A stretch of 6,663 bases of DNA from contig CATYYP010000102.1 of assembly GCA_958415245.1 (NCBI GenBank), positions 1 through 6,663 on the forward strand. Reading direction: 5' to 3'. This DNA comes from Schaalia odontolytica. GTDB taxonomy: Bacteria; Actinomycetota; Actinomycetes; Actinomycetales; Actinomycetaceae. Within the stretch, counting starts at the first letter, position 1, and each line of letters begins with the position of its first letter. The translations under genes were made by a program, and so were the position numbers. The notes below the pieces were generated by a model. That model was given only the letters and a program-made list of their open reading frames with translations. It was not told where the DNA came from and made no database searches. Below are positions 1 to 6,531 of this stretch, in pieces.

Positions 1-495
1 CCACACCGCTGGCGCGAAGTGAGCAAACCCGGCATCGAATCCATCGTCGGGGCACTGCGCCTGAGTGCCCGTTACTCGGTCGTTGACATTGCGTCGACCT
101 CGCTGGAAAAGGCCTCGCGTGGGGCCAATCGTGACGATGCCGCACTCGGGGTGCTCGAGCGCGCCGATCGGCTCGTCATCGTCGCGCGCGGTGACATCGT
201 CGGCATCAATCGGCTCTCGTTCCTGGCGCGGTGGTGGGAGGAGCAAGAGCGCGACATTCCGATCGAGGTGATCGTCAACCGCGTGAGCACCGCAGCGATC
301 GGCCCGCACCCGGTGCCCTCACTGCAGGCCGCGATCGGTGCCTTCATGCCCGACTGTATTTTCCATGTCGTTCCCGAGGATGAGGGCGTTGGGCGGGCTT
401 CCCTGCGAGGCAAGGCTATGGGAGAAAACGGTACGCGTTGCGACGCCTCCGACGCGTTGCAGGCGATTGTCGAGCGGTGGGTGCCTACACTGTGA
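1..495 (+). CDS. CpaE/ParA/MinD-like P-loop ATPase, C-terminal part (5' end cut by window)
   Basis: This is the C-terminal 164 residues of a larger protein. The reading frame is open to base 1 (P-H-R-W-R-E before the GTG at 19), so that GTG is probably internal rather than the start. A hydrophobic strand ending in Asp (YSVVDIAST) looks like the Walker B region of the ParA/MinD/CpaE ATPase class. It is followed by a second strand (RLVIVARGDIVGINRL) typical of the 'hhVxxxdxxsl' region of that fold, and a third (IPIEVIVNRV) ending in the Asn-Arg seen in this class. The P-loop itself would lie upstream and is not visible. In actinobacteria such proteins are often annotated as CpaE-like or 'septum site-determining' ATPases near Tad/Flp pilus genes, where they help localise the secretion machinery. 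No pilus gene is in view, so that role is inference. The stop (493-495) nearly abuts the next gene. Class assignment is fairly sure, exact role is not. Confidence 0.65.
   Translation, partial: PHRWREVSKPGIESIVGALRLSARYSVVDIASTSLEKASRGANRDDAALGVLERADRLVIVARGDIVGINRLSFLARWWEEQERDIPIEVIVNRVSTAAIGPHPVPSLQAAIGAFMPDCIFHVVPEDEGVGRASLRGKAMGENGTRCDASDALQAIVERWVPTL
486..491 (+). promoter_or_regulatory. Candidate -10 box (TACACT) for the DUF6912-like gene
   Basis: TACACT matches the actinobacterial sigma-A -10 consensus TANNNT and ends 6 bases before the ATG at 498. Transcription would therefore start at or next to the ATG, giving a leaderless mRNA. The box lies inside the last codons of the upstream ATPase gene. 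I see no good -35 hexamer 16-18 bases upstream. A competing reading is read-through from upstream with translational coupling, because GTG at 492 overlaps the upstream TGA as GTGA. Confidence 0.4.
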
Positions 496-497
496 CC

Positions 498-968
498 ATG
501 CGCGTCTACGTTCCCGCCGTCTTGTCCGACCTGTCCGTCCCGCTGCCGCCCGTGCGCAGCGGCGTCCTGTGTGTGCCCGAGGCCGGCATGAGTGGCGAGG
601 ATATCGAGGTCCTCGAGGACGACGCCATCACCGAGGCGGCGCTGTCCTCCCTCGAGCTGGCGCGCGAGACGGAGGGCGCGGGCGTCGCTCGCGTCGTCCT
701 GGCCGTCGACACCCCCACCTTGACGACGCTGACCCCCGGCGAGCAGATCGAACCCCACATCTTCGAGGCCCCGGACTTCGAATACACGTGGTCGGACGTG
801 GCTGCTATCCTCGCGGACCTGCCCGACGCCTCACCCGCGGTGCAGGCAGTCCTGAGCGCCGATACTCAGGAGAGCGCCGACGAGGCCGTGGCCGTCCTGT
901 GGGAGTCCTCCCTGGCGTGGTTCGACCGCTCCGAGCGCCCGGCCGTCCTGGCCCTGCACCAGGGCTGA
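498..968 (+). CDS. DUF6912-like conserved actinobacterial protein
   Basis: A 156-residue acidic protein opening with MRVYVPAVLSDL, the N-terminal signature I associate with the actinobacterial DUF6912 family (MRVYxPATLxDL). Further matches are an acidic stretch followed by 'AALSSLELA' (about residues 43-56), a central strand 'VARVVLAVDTP' and a C-terminal 'VLWESSLAWFD'. No catalytic motif, signal peptide or membrane segment is visible, and I know no defined function for the family. ATG at 498 is chosen because it begins exactly at the family signature and sits 6 bases after a TANNNT box. The alternative GTG at 492, which overlaps the upstream stop, would add only Met-Thr. The gene lies 2 bases after the ATPase gene, so co-transcription with it is plausible. 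Its stop is 3 bases from the convergent sbcC stop. The family call rests on remembered motif similarity only. Confidence 0.8.
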   Translation: MRVYVPAVLSDLSVPLPPVRSGVLCVPEAGMSGEDIEVLEDDAITEAALSSLELARETEGAGVARVVLAVDTPTLTTLTPGEQIEPHIFEAPDFEYTWSDVAAILADLPDASPAVQAVLSADTQESADEAVAVLWESSLAWFDRSERPAVLALHQG

Positions 969-971
969 CAC

Positions 972-3900
972 CTACGCGCGCACGCTGAGGGTCGATCCGC
1001 CCTCCGGCAGAGGTCGCACCTGGATCTGATCCGCGATCTGGGTCGCCATCTCCTCCACGTGCGAGATGACACCGACCGTTCGCCCCGCGCAGCGCAGCGC
1101 CTGGAGCTGCGCCATGACGAGGCTGAGCGTGTGCGAGTCGAGCGACCCGAATCCCTCGTCGATGAACATCGTGCGCAGCTCGACGCCTCCGGCCTCGGCT
1201 GAGACGACGTCCGCGAGGCCGAGCGCCAGCGCGAGCGACGTGTAGAACGTTTCCCCGCCCGACAGCGTGCGCGGGCTACGCAGCGCGTCCGTGTCGTGAT
1301 CGATGATCGCCAGGCCCAGGCCGGACTTGCGCGAGGTGGTGCCGTCGTCGGGGACGGACACGAGCTCGTAGCGTCCCGATGAGATTGCCGCGAGGCGCGG
1401 GTTCGCGGCCGCCAACACCTCTTCCAGGCGCGCGATGAGCACCCAGGCCGATAGGGGAGTAGAGGCCAGGTTCTCAGGGCCGGACGCCGCGGCAATGTCT
1501 GCTAGGCGACGGATGGGACCGGCCTGCTCCCGGGCACGCCCGAGCACCTCCAACGCCTGCTCGAGGGAAGCACGGGCGGCGTCCAGCTGCGCGCAGTGCT
1601 GCTCGAGAATACCCGAGGACCGGGCTGCCATAGCGGCGTCCTCCTCGGCCTTACGGGTGCTCTCGGTGAGGGCCTCAAGGTCCGGTGCGGGCGCCGACGC
1701 CGCGCGGGTCAGGCGCTCCGAAGCAAGCGCTTCGCGTGCCGCGAAAAGTGCCTTATCGTGTGCGGCCACGCGTGCCTCGAGAGCCTCGACCTGGGGGAGA
1801 GGAAGCAGGAGCGATCGCCACGAGTCCGCCTCGAGGCCCTGTTCTGTCAGTGCATCCGCAAGGGAACGCTGTGCCTGTGCGAGTGCAGCGCGGGCGTTCT
1901 CCCAATCGGCGCATGCCCCGGCCAGGGCTGCCGCCCGGTGTGCGCGCTCATCCAGGGCTGCAGCGCGCGCATCGAGGGAGGCGAAGTCGGCGTGCTCAGC
2001 CTCCACGCGGGCCTCAGCCGCAGCCAGAGCTGATTCACGCTCCTGAAGGGTGGATGCGAGGGAAGCGGCGGTCTCGCGGGCGCTCGCGAGGGAGTCCGTG
2101 AGGCCGTCGAGGCGGGTGCGCTCCTGCGCGAGGGCCGCCTCGATCTCGGCGATCTGCGGGCTGAGAGCCTCGAGCTTCGCAACGAGTTCGGCGGCTCGAT
2201 CCCGCTCGGTCTCGAGAGTCGGCGTGGGGGCGCCGGCTACCTCGTTGAGCTGGGCGATGCGCCGCACGAGATCCTGGTGGCGGGCCTGCGCATCCCGCAG
2301 CGCCGCCTCAGCGTGGTCTCGTGCCTGGTCGAGCTCCGCGACCTGCTCGCGCGTGATCTCCCCGTCCGCGGCTGGTGCCGGATTCGGGTGCTCAGCGGAG
2401 CCACACACGGGACAGGGCGCGTCCTCTTTGAGTTCGCGTGCGAGCGCCGATGCGCTCTGCGCGATCCACAGGTCGTGGCCGTCCGCCGCCGCGGCATTCG
2501 CGAGCGTCGCTGCGACCGTGGCCTCGCGCAGCTCGTCCGATGCTCCGAGGAGGGCCGAGCGCAGCAGGTCCGCCTGCATGGAGGCATCCAGGCGTTCGTT
2601 GATGGCGCGTAGCGCGGACGCGGCCTCGGGCAGCGTGTCGGCATCCGCTCGCATGAGGCGCAGGGCTTCGGAGGCCTGCTCAATGCGCAGGGGCAACGCC
2701 TCGCGCTCGGCCTCGATCGACGTGATGCGCGCCAATGCCCGCTCGTGCCGGGAGCGCAGCGAGTCGATCTGGGTGCGTGCTTCGGGCAGCGAACGCTCGA
2801 CGGCCAGGGCCTCCTCGAGAGAACCGCGCGTGCGCGTCGCCTCGTCGCGCAGGTCCTGCGCCCGCTCGCCGAGAGCGGCCACGGCCTCGGATGTCAAGGA
2901 CGCGGAATCGATGGAATCCTCGTCTCCGAGGGCGGGGGACAGGGCCGCGACCTGGTCTCCTGCAGCCTCCAGACGAGCGCGTGCCGAGGCCTCGGCCGCG
3001 TCGAGGGGAGCCACGGCCAGCGCCCGGCGGGCCTGACCCGCGCGCTCACGGTCGGATGCGATTGCGTCCTCCGATGCGGTGAGCTCGGCGAGTGTCGCGC
3101 TCACGCGCGCGTGCTCCGCCTGGGCCTCAGCGAGGGCGCGCCCCTCGGACAGGGCACGGGAAGCCTCCCGCGCGGCTGCTGCGGCCACCTCGGCAACGCG
3201 CAGGGTCTGCGCGTGTGCCTCGCGTGCGCGCTCGCATGCGTCCTCGGCCCAGCGCGTCACGGCGCTGGAATCCTCCGCGCCCGCATCCAGCTGATCGGCC
3301 TCCTCGGCGTCGGCCGCCCGACCGTCGGCGGACCCGTCCTCAGCGCCGTTCTCGGCAAAGGCTGCGTCCAGGGACCGCACCCGCTCGAAAGCACCGATGG
3401 CAGCCACGCGCCGCTCCTCGATGCCGCGCTTCGACGAGGCGGCCGCATCGACGAGAGCCTTCGTGAAGTCCACGTAGATCTGCGTGTCGAAAATGTCGCG
3501 TAGGATCTGCTCGCGAGCATCCGATGTGGCGTTAAGGAACTGGGAGAACTTGCCCTGCGGGAGCACGATCGTCTGCAGGAACTGGTCCTTATCCAGGCCC
3601 ACGATTGCTGGGATCTCGGAGCCCACGTCGCGCGGACCCGACGCGATCGGCTCTACCGTGCGCCACCCGTCCGGAGCATCCGGATCCTCCACGACCCGCG
3701 TCAGCGTCGACTTCGAGTTGCGCTGCGACTTCTTGCCTGCTGGCGTGTACGCGGGGGTACGGGTCACCCGGTAGATGCCCGTCGCCACCTCGAAGACCAG
3801 GTCAGCCTCTGACGGATCCGAATCCGTGATGTGGTTGGAACGCAGACGGTCCTTCGACGCGTCTTTCGTGCGCGCCACGTCGCCGTACAGGGCGAAAGTG

Positions 3901-4043
3901 ATCGCGTCGATGAGCGTGGACTTGCCCGCGCCCGTCGGCCCGTCCAGCAGGAACAGCCCCGAGTCCTCGAAGGCCGAAAAGTCGACCGTGTGCTCCCCCG
4001 CGAAGGGGCCAATGCCCGTAATGCGCAGCCACCGAATTTTCAC
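972..4043 (-). CDS. sbcC: SbcC, Rad50-type ATPase subunit of the SbcCD nuclease
   Basis: A 1023-residue protein, close to the usual SbcC length (about 1050 in E. coli). It has the full SMC/Rad50 layout. The N-terminal ATPase half carries Walker A GPTGAGKS (35-42, Lys41) and a Q-loop in LPQGKF (Gln163). Two long Ala/Glu/Arg-rich coiled-coil arms flank a central zinc hook CPVC (Cys544, Cys547). The C-terminal half carries the signature LSGGE (927-931), Walker B MFIDE (959-963), a D-loop GSLD (966-969) and switch His995. In the family, ATP-driven closure of two SbcC heads controls SbcD, which opens hairpins and trims blocked double-strand ends in the cytoplasm. The GTG at 4043 is chosen because it overlaps the sbcD stop (GTGA), has a Shine-Dalgarno 6 bases upstream and begins at the conserved 'KIRWLRITGIGPF'; a longer form from 4073 would add 10 uncharacteristic residues. 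One oddity is an acidic low-complexity stretch at about residues 228-258. Confidence 0.97.
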   Translation of the reverse strand: MKIRWLRITGIGPFAGEHTVDFSAFEDSGLFLLDGPTGAGKSTLIDAITFALYGDVARTKDASKDRLRSNHITDSDPSEADLVFEVATGIYRVTRTPAYTPAGKKSQRNSKSTLTRVVEDPDAPDGWRTVEPIASGPRDVGSEIPAIVGLDKDQFLQTIVLPQGKFSQFLNATSDAREQILRDIFDTQIYVDFTKALVDAAASSKRGIEERRVAAIGAFERVRSLDAAFAENGAEDGSADGRAADAEEADQLDAGAEDSSAVTRWAEDACERAREAHAQTLRVAEVAAAAAREASRALSEGRALAEAQAEHARVSATLAELTASEDAIASDRERAGQARRALAVAPLDAAEASARARLEAAGDQVAALSPALGDEDSIDSASLTSEAVAALGERAQDLRDEATRTRGSLEEALAVERSLPEARTQIDSLRSRHERALARITSIEAEREALPLRIEQASEALRLMRADADTLPEAASALRAINERLDASMQADLLRSALLGASDELREATVAATLANAAAADGHDLWIAQSASALARELKEDAPCPVCGSAEHPNPAPAADGEITREQVAELDQARDHAEAALRDAQARHQDLVRRIAQLNEVAGAPTPTLETERDRAAELVAKLEALSPQIAEIEAALAQERTRLDGLTDSLASARETAASLASTLQERESALAAAEARVEAEHADFASLDARAAALDERAHRAAALAGACADWENARAALAQAQRSLADALTEQGLEADSWRSLLLPLPQVEALEARVAAHDKALFAAREALASERLTRAASAPAPDLEALTESTRKAEEDAAMAARSSGILEQHCAQLDAARASLEQALEVLGRAREQAGPIRRLADIAAASGPENLASTPLSAWVLIARLEEVLAAANPRLAAISSGRYELVSVPDDGTTSRKSGLGLAIIDHDTDALRSPRTLSGGETFYTSLALALGLADVVSAEAGGVELRTMFIDEGFGSLDSHTLSLVMAQLQALRCAGRTVGVISHVEEMATQIADQIQVRPLPEGGSTLSVRA

Positions 4044-5245
4044 TGCATGTCCTTTCCTCGAAGCTGCGCCCACACGTCCAGCGCAAGCTCGCGCTCCTGA
4101 GCGCTCAGTGCCCGCCCGCCCACGGCCTCGTAAAACTCCTCCGTGACCTCGCGCGGATCGCGGGACGCGCGCACGGTCATCGCGGGAGCGAGCGTGGGGG
4201 CCTGGGAGGGACGGTGCACGACGACCAGGGCGTGCGGGTAGACCTCCCGGATGCGCGGCACCATGCGCTCGGGGCGCGCGTCGTCTGTGACCGTGATCGA
4301 CACGTACGAGGCCGTGGTGGCCTCGTCGGGATCCGCGAGCAGCTCATCCATGGTTCCCTCAAGCACCGAGATGCCCCGCAGCGTCGGGATGGGCACCACC
4401 TCGATGCCGGTCACCGAGGTGGCATCCGTGGTCACGAGGGTGATCGACTTGGTGGCCTCGGCCTCGGAGAATGAGTACGCGATGGGGGAGCCCGCGTAGC
4501 GGATTGGGACGGATGCGCCCGAGATGTCCTGCGGGCGGTGCAGGTGCCCGGCCGCCACGTAGTCCAGGCCGTGGGCCAGGGGTTCCTCACCCCCGAGGGT
4601 ATCGAACAGGTCTGCCGATACGGAGGGCACGCCACCCACCTGGATGTCGCGCTCGGAGTCCGAGACCTGGGCACCCGTCACGAAGGCGTGCGGCATCGCG
4701 ATGGCCGGGCGCTCGTCGCCCGCGTCGCGCCGAGCCGAAAGGTCCGCGCGTACCCGGCGCAGGGCAGCCGCCAGGACTGCCTGGTGGGAGCGAGGCAGGG
4801 GAGCGGGCAGGTCGGCTTCACCGCTGGGCTCCAGATCCGACAGGCTTTGACGCACGAGGTCGGGCTCCAGGTAGGGCATTGGGTACACGAGAGCATCCCC
4901 GACCTCGACGGGTGCGCCGATCGCCTCGGGGTCCGTCACCACATGCAGAGAGGGGGTGAGCATGTCGGCGAACAGCCCCAGGCGCGCGGCCCCATCGTGG
5001 TTTCCCGACGTCAGGATGACCGTCGTGATCTCCGTCAGCTCGCGCAGGGCGCGGCGCATCCGCGCGAGCGCATCCACGGGCGGGACCGCGCGGTCGAACA
5101 CGTCGCCCGAGATGAGCACGGCATCCACGCCCCGCTCACGCACCAGGGCCACCAACCACTCGATGAACGCGTCCGCGCTGTCGCCCAGGGACGCGCCGTG
5201 CAGCGTGCGCCCCAGGTGCCAGTCGGAGGTGTGCAGAATCAACAT
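4040..5245 (-). CDS. sbcD: SbcD, Mre11-type nuclease subunit of SbcCD
   Basis: A 401-residue calcineurin-like phosphoesterase with the Mre11/SbcD metal-site motifs in order: SDWHLGR (Asp8, His10), GDVFDRAVP (Asp48), GNHD (81-84), His186 in 'PHAF' and GHLH (233-236). These residues bind the two Mn ions that carry out double-strand exonuclease and hairpin endonuclease cleavage. The family's 'SDSER' element follows His186. The C-terminal part is the capping domain and the segment that binds the base of the SbcC coiled coil. The ATG at 5245 is chosen because MLILHTSDWHLG starts exactly where the family does. An upstream in-frame extension to 5317 gives 24 residues without family character. The gene is first of a two-gene operon with sbcC and overlaps it by 4 bases, implying coupled synthesis of the two subunits. 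No actinobacterial SOS box is visible upstream. Confidence 0.97.
   Translation of the reverse strand: MLILHTSDWHLGRTLHGASLGDSADAFIEWLVALVRERGVDAVLISGDVFDRAVPPVDALARMRRALRELTEITTVILTSGNHDGAARLGLFADMLTPSLHVVTDPEAIGAPVEVGDALVYPMPYLEPDLVRQSLSDLEPSGEADLPAPLPRSHQAVLAAALRRVRADLSARRDAGDERPAIAMPHAFVTGAQVSDSERDIQVGGVPSVSADLFDTLGGEEPLAHGLDYVAAGHLHRPQDISGASVPIRYAGSPIAYSFSEAEATKSITLVTTDATSVTGIEVVPIPTLRGISVLEGTMDELLADPDEATTASYVSITVTDDARPERMVPRIREVYPHALVVVHRPSQAPTLAPAMTVRASRDPREVTEEFYEAVGGRALSAQERELALDVWAQLRGKDMQ
4050..4057 (-). promoter_or_regulatory. Shine-Dalgarno of sbcC
   Basis: GGAAAGGA on the minus strand ends 6 bases before the GTG at 4043 and lies inside the last codons of sbcD. It is the only convincing ribosome binding site at a gene start in this window. 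It decides the sbcC start, together with the 4-base GTGA overlap. Confidence 0.75.
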
Positions 5246-5251
5246 GCTCCC

Positions 5252-5260
5252 AGTGTGGCA
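5252..5260 (-). promoter_or_regulatory. Candidate extended -10 (TGC-CACACT) of the sbcDC operon
   Basis: On the minus strand CACACT, one mismatch from TANNNT, is preceded by TGC (the extended -10 TGN) and ends 6 bases before the sbcD ATG. The GGAG just before the ATG is only 1 base away, too close to act as a normal Shine-Dalgarno. Leaderless initiation is therefore the more likely reading. There is no clear -35. Confidence 0.3.
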
Positions 5261-5333
5261 GAGGCCGCCCACATCTGCGTCCGTCACACACGCTTGGAAG
5301 GCGGACACCTTCTGCATGCGCGCAGGTAGTCGA

Positions 5334-5339
5334 TAGCAT
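5334..5339 (+). promoter_or_regulatory. Candidate -10 box (TAGCAT) of the amidotransferase gene
   Basis: TAGCAT fits TANNNT and ends 7 bases before the ATG at 5347, so the transcript would begin at about that ATG. The intervening GGTGGGC resembles a Shine-Dalgarno but is only 1 base from the ATG. The same TANNNT-GGTGGGC-ATG arrangement occurs at the membrane protein gene at 6518. No strong -35 is seen; the best-placed hexamer, TCTGCA at 5311-5316, is weak. Confidence 0.45.
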
Positions 5340-5346
5340 GGTGGGC

Positions 5347-6075
5347 ATGACCAAGCCCTTCCTCATGCTGACCTCGCGCGACGACGGCCCCGTCCTGGCC
5401 GCAGAGACCGCCGACCTGCCTCGTTTCTCGGGACTGACCCCCGACCAGGTCCGCCAGGTGCGCATGGAGAGGGAGCTGCCCGACCTCGACCTGTCCGAGT
5501 ACTCGGGTGCGTTTATCTGCGGGTCCCCGTGGTACGCGAACGCCGATGACCACCTCAAGGAAGAACGCCAAGTGCGTGCCGAGGCCTGGCTGCGCTCCTT
5601 CTACGACCGAGCACTCGGCGAATCCTTCCCGATCCTGGGCCTGTGCTACGGGCTGGGCACCCTCACCCTGCACCTGGGCGGCGTCATCGACACCCACCAC
5701 GGCGAGGAAATCAGCGGCATCACCCTGACGAAGACCGATGCCGGCCGCGACGATCCGCTCCTGGAGGACACGCCCGACCGTTTCCACTCCTACGTCGGCC
5801 ACCACGAGGCCGTGCGTGAGCTGGCCCCCGGCATGCAGGTCCTTCTCGCCGGCGACGACACTCCCATCCAGATGGTGCGCGTGGGCGAGGCCGCGTGGGC
5901 AACCCAGTTCCACCCCGAGATGGACCTCGAGGGTGTCAACGTACGCATCGACCAGTACGCGGGCCGCTACTACCCGGTGGAGAAAGCCGAGGCCATCCGC
6001 GCCCAGGTCGCGACCGTGGACACGGATCCCTCACGCCTCGTCCTACAGAACTTTGTGCGCCGCTTCCAGCGCTGA
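5347..6075 (+). CDS. Class I glutamine amidotransferase (GATase1) domain protein
   Basis: A 242-residue stand-alone class I glutamine amidotransferase. The triad is intact: nucleophile Cys100 in the elbow G-L-C-Y-G, and His189 and Glu191 in FHPEMD. The oxyanion-hole region is CGSPW (58-62), and the 'SYVGHHEAV' segment before the last strand is typical of the GuaA-like group (COG0518). Such domains hydrolyse glutamine and hand ammonia to a partner, or in some members act on gamma-glutamyl compounds. No synthetase domain is fused or adjacent, so the acceptor is unknown. It could be a guaA-like paralogue or a gamma-glutamyl hydrolase-type enzyme. It is cytoplasmic, with no signal peptide. ATG 5347 is preferred over the in-frame ATG at 5338 because it lies 7 bases after the TAGCAT box, and the 5338 ATG overlaps that box. 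It is divergent from sbcD and convergent with the membrane protein gene. Confidence 0.92.
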   Translation: MTKPFLMLTSRDDGPVLAAETADLPRFSGLTPDQVRQVRMERELPDLDLSEYSGAFICGSPWYANADDHLKEERQVRAEAWLRSFYDRALGESFPILGLCYGLGTLTLHLGGVIDTHHGEEISGITLTKTDAGRDDPLLEDTPDRFHSYVGHHEAVRELAPGMQVLLAGDDTPIQMVRVGEAAWATQFHPEMDLEGVNVRIDQYAGRYYPVEKAEAIRAQVATVDTDPSRLVLQNFVRRFQR

Positions 6076-6095
6076 CCCTCGCCCGACACGTGGGG

Positions 6096-6113
6096 CCGCG
6101 CTGCGCGGCGCGG
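6096..6113. terminator. Possible bidirectional terminator hairpin between convergent genes
   Basis: In the 38 bases between the two convergent stops, CCGCGC (6096-6101) can pair perfectly with GCGCGG (6108-6113) around a 6-base loop, giving a GC-only 6-bp stem that ends exactly at the membrane gene's stop codon. There is no U-tract on either strand, which is common for high-GC actinobacterial terminators but weakens the call. Confidence 0.35.
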
Positions 6114-6518
6114 TTAGCGGGCCTTGCGGCGCAGGTAGGAGAAGATCACCACGGTGACGACGGCTAGGACACAGGTCGTCATCATTGAGTGGCGGTAGGC
6201 CGTCATCTCACGCGTGAGCGGCACGAACGCGCTCACCATCGAGGTGACGACGCACAGGCCCGCACAGACGAGGCCGATACGCTCGACGACGAAATAAGCC
6301 GGAGTTGTCCAGAAGATCCGGCGCGCAGATCCCGGCAGCTGCCTGCCAAAGAAGGTTGCGCAGATAGCCAATGTGAAGGACCCGGTCCTCAAACGGCCAA
6401 GTTCGGTCAATGAGTACACCATGAGAAACAGGACGGCGAAGAAAGCAACAATGAAGAGAACGCGGATTATTCGCTCGCTGTCGGGGTGCTCCGGGGAGGG
6501 GTTTTCGGGATTCGACAT
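6114..6518 (-). CDS. Small multi-pass membrane protein of unknown function
   Basis: A 134-residue protein that I do not recognise. A charged, Pro/Glu-rich N-terminal tail (1-15) is followed by a strong hydrophobic segment (about 17-37), a weaker one (about 48-57) with a basic loop 'GSARRIF' after it, a third (about 76-99) and a fourth (about 112-129), then a basic C-terminus RRKAR. Three helices are clear and the second is doubtful. No catalytic or transport motif is visible. The ATG at 6518 is chosen because it sits 7 bases after a TAGAGT box; the GTG at 6527 overlaps the box and would add only Met-Val-Gly. Base use differs from the neighbours: 6361-6480 is 51% GC by count against 70% in a 60-base sample of the amidotransferase gene. 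This could reflect recent acquisition or weak selection. Confidence 0.75.
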   Translation of the reverse strand: MSNPENPSPEHPDSERIIRVLFIVAFFAVLFLMVYSLTELGRLRTGSFTLAICATFFGRQLPGSARRIFWTTPAYFVVERIGLVCAGLCVVTSMVSAFVPLTREMTAYRHSMMTTCVLAVVTVVIFSYLRRKAR

Positions 6519-6525
6519 GCCCACC

Positions 6526-6531
6526 ACTCTA
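6526..6531 (-). promoter_or_regulatory. Candidate -10 box (TAGAGT) of the membrane protein gene
   Basis: On the minus strand TAGAGT fits TANNNT and is followed by GGTGGGC and the ATG, a 7-base spacing identical to that of the amidotransferase gene. This predicts a leaderless mRNA. The best-placed -35 candidate, TGCCTG at an 18-base gap, is poor. Confidence 0.45.

Larger units (their letters stand above)
5246..5346. promoter_or_regulatory. Divergent intergenic region between sbcD and the amidotransferase gene
   Basis: This 101-base region must hold the promoters for the leftward sbcDC operon and the rightward amidotransferase gene. It contains both -10 candidates and a short inverted repeat, GAAGG-N6-CCTTC (5297-5312), centred about 42 bases upstream of the predicted amidotransferase transcription start. 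It has no TCGAAC-N4-GTTCGA-type LexA site, so there is no sequence sign that sbcDC is under SOS control. The arms are only 5 bp long, so an operator role is speculative. Confidence 0.5.

Noticed and set aside
72..758. A 228-codon minus-strand frame across the first two genes
   Set aside because: Low-complexity translation, and both plus-strand genes beneath it have recognisable family features.
2050..3036. A 328-codon open frame antisense to sbcC
   Set aside because: Its translation is almost wholly Ser, Arg and Ala with no domain. It is the usual antisense shadow of an Ala/Glu-rich coiled-coil gene in high-GC DNA; sbcC itself has every family motif.
5085..5100. TCGAAC at about 5095 as half of an SOS/LexA box
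   Set aside because: It lies inside sbcD coding sequence and the matching GTTCGA half is absent at the right spacing.
5294..5299. TTGGAA as a -35 for the amidotransferase promoter
   Set aside because: The gap to the TAGCAT -10 box is 34 bases, far beyond the 16-19 needed.
4538..5329. A 263-codon open frame antisense to sbcD
   Set aside because: Rich in Arg, Gly, His and Gln, with no recognisable family. It lies fully across a gene with intact nuclease motifs.
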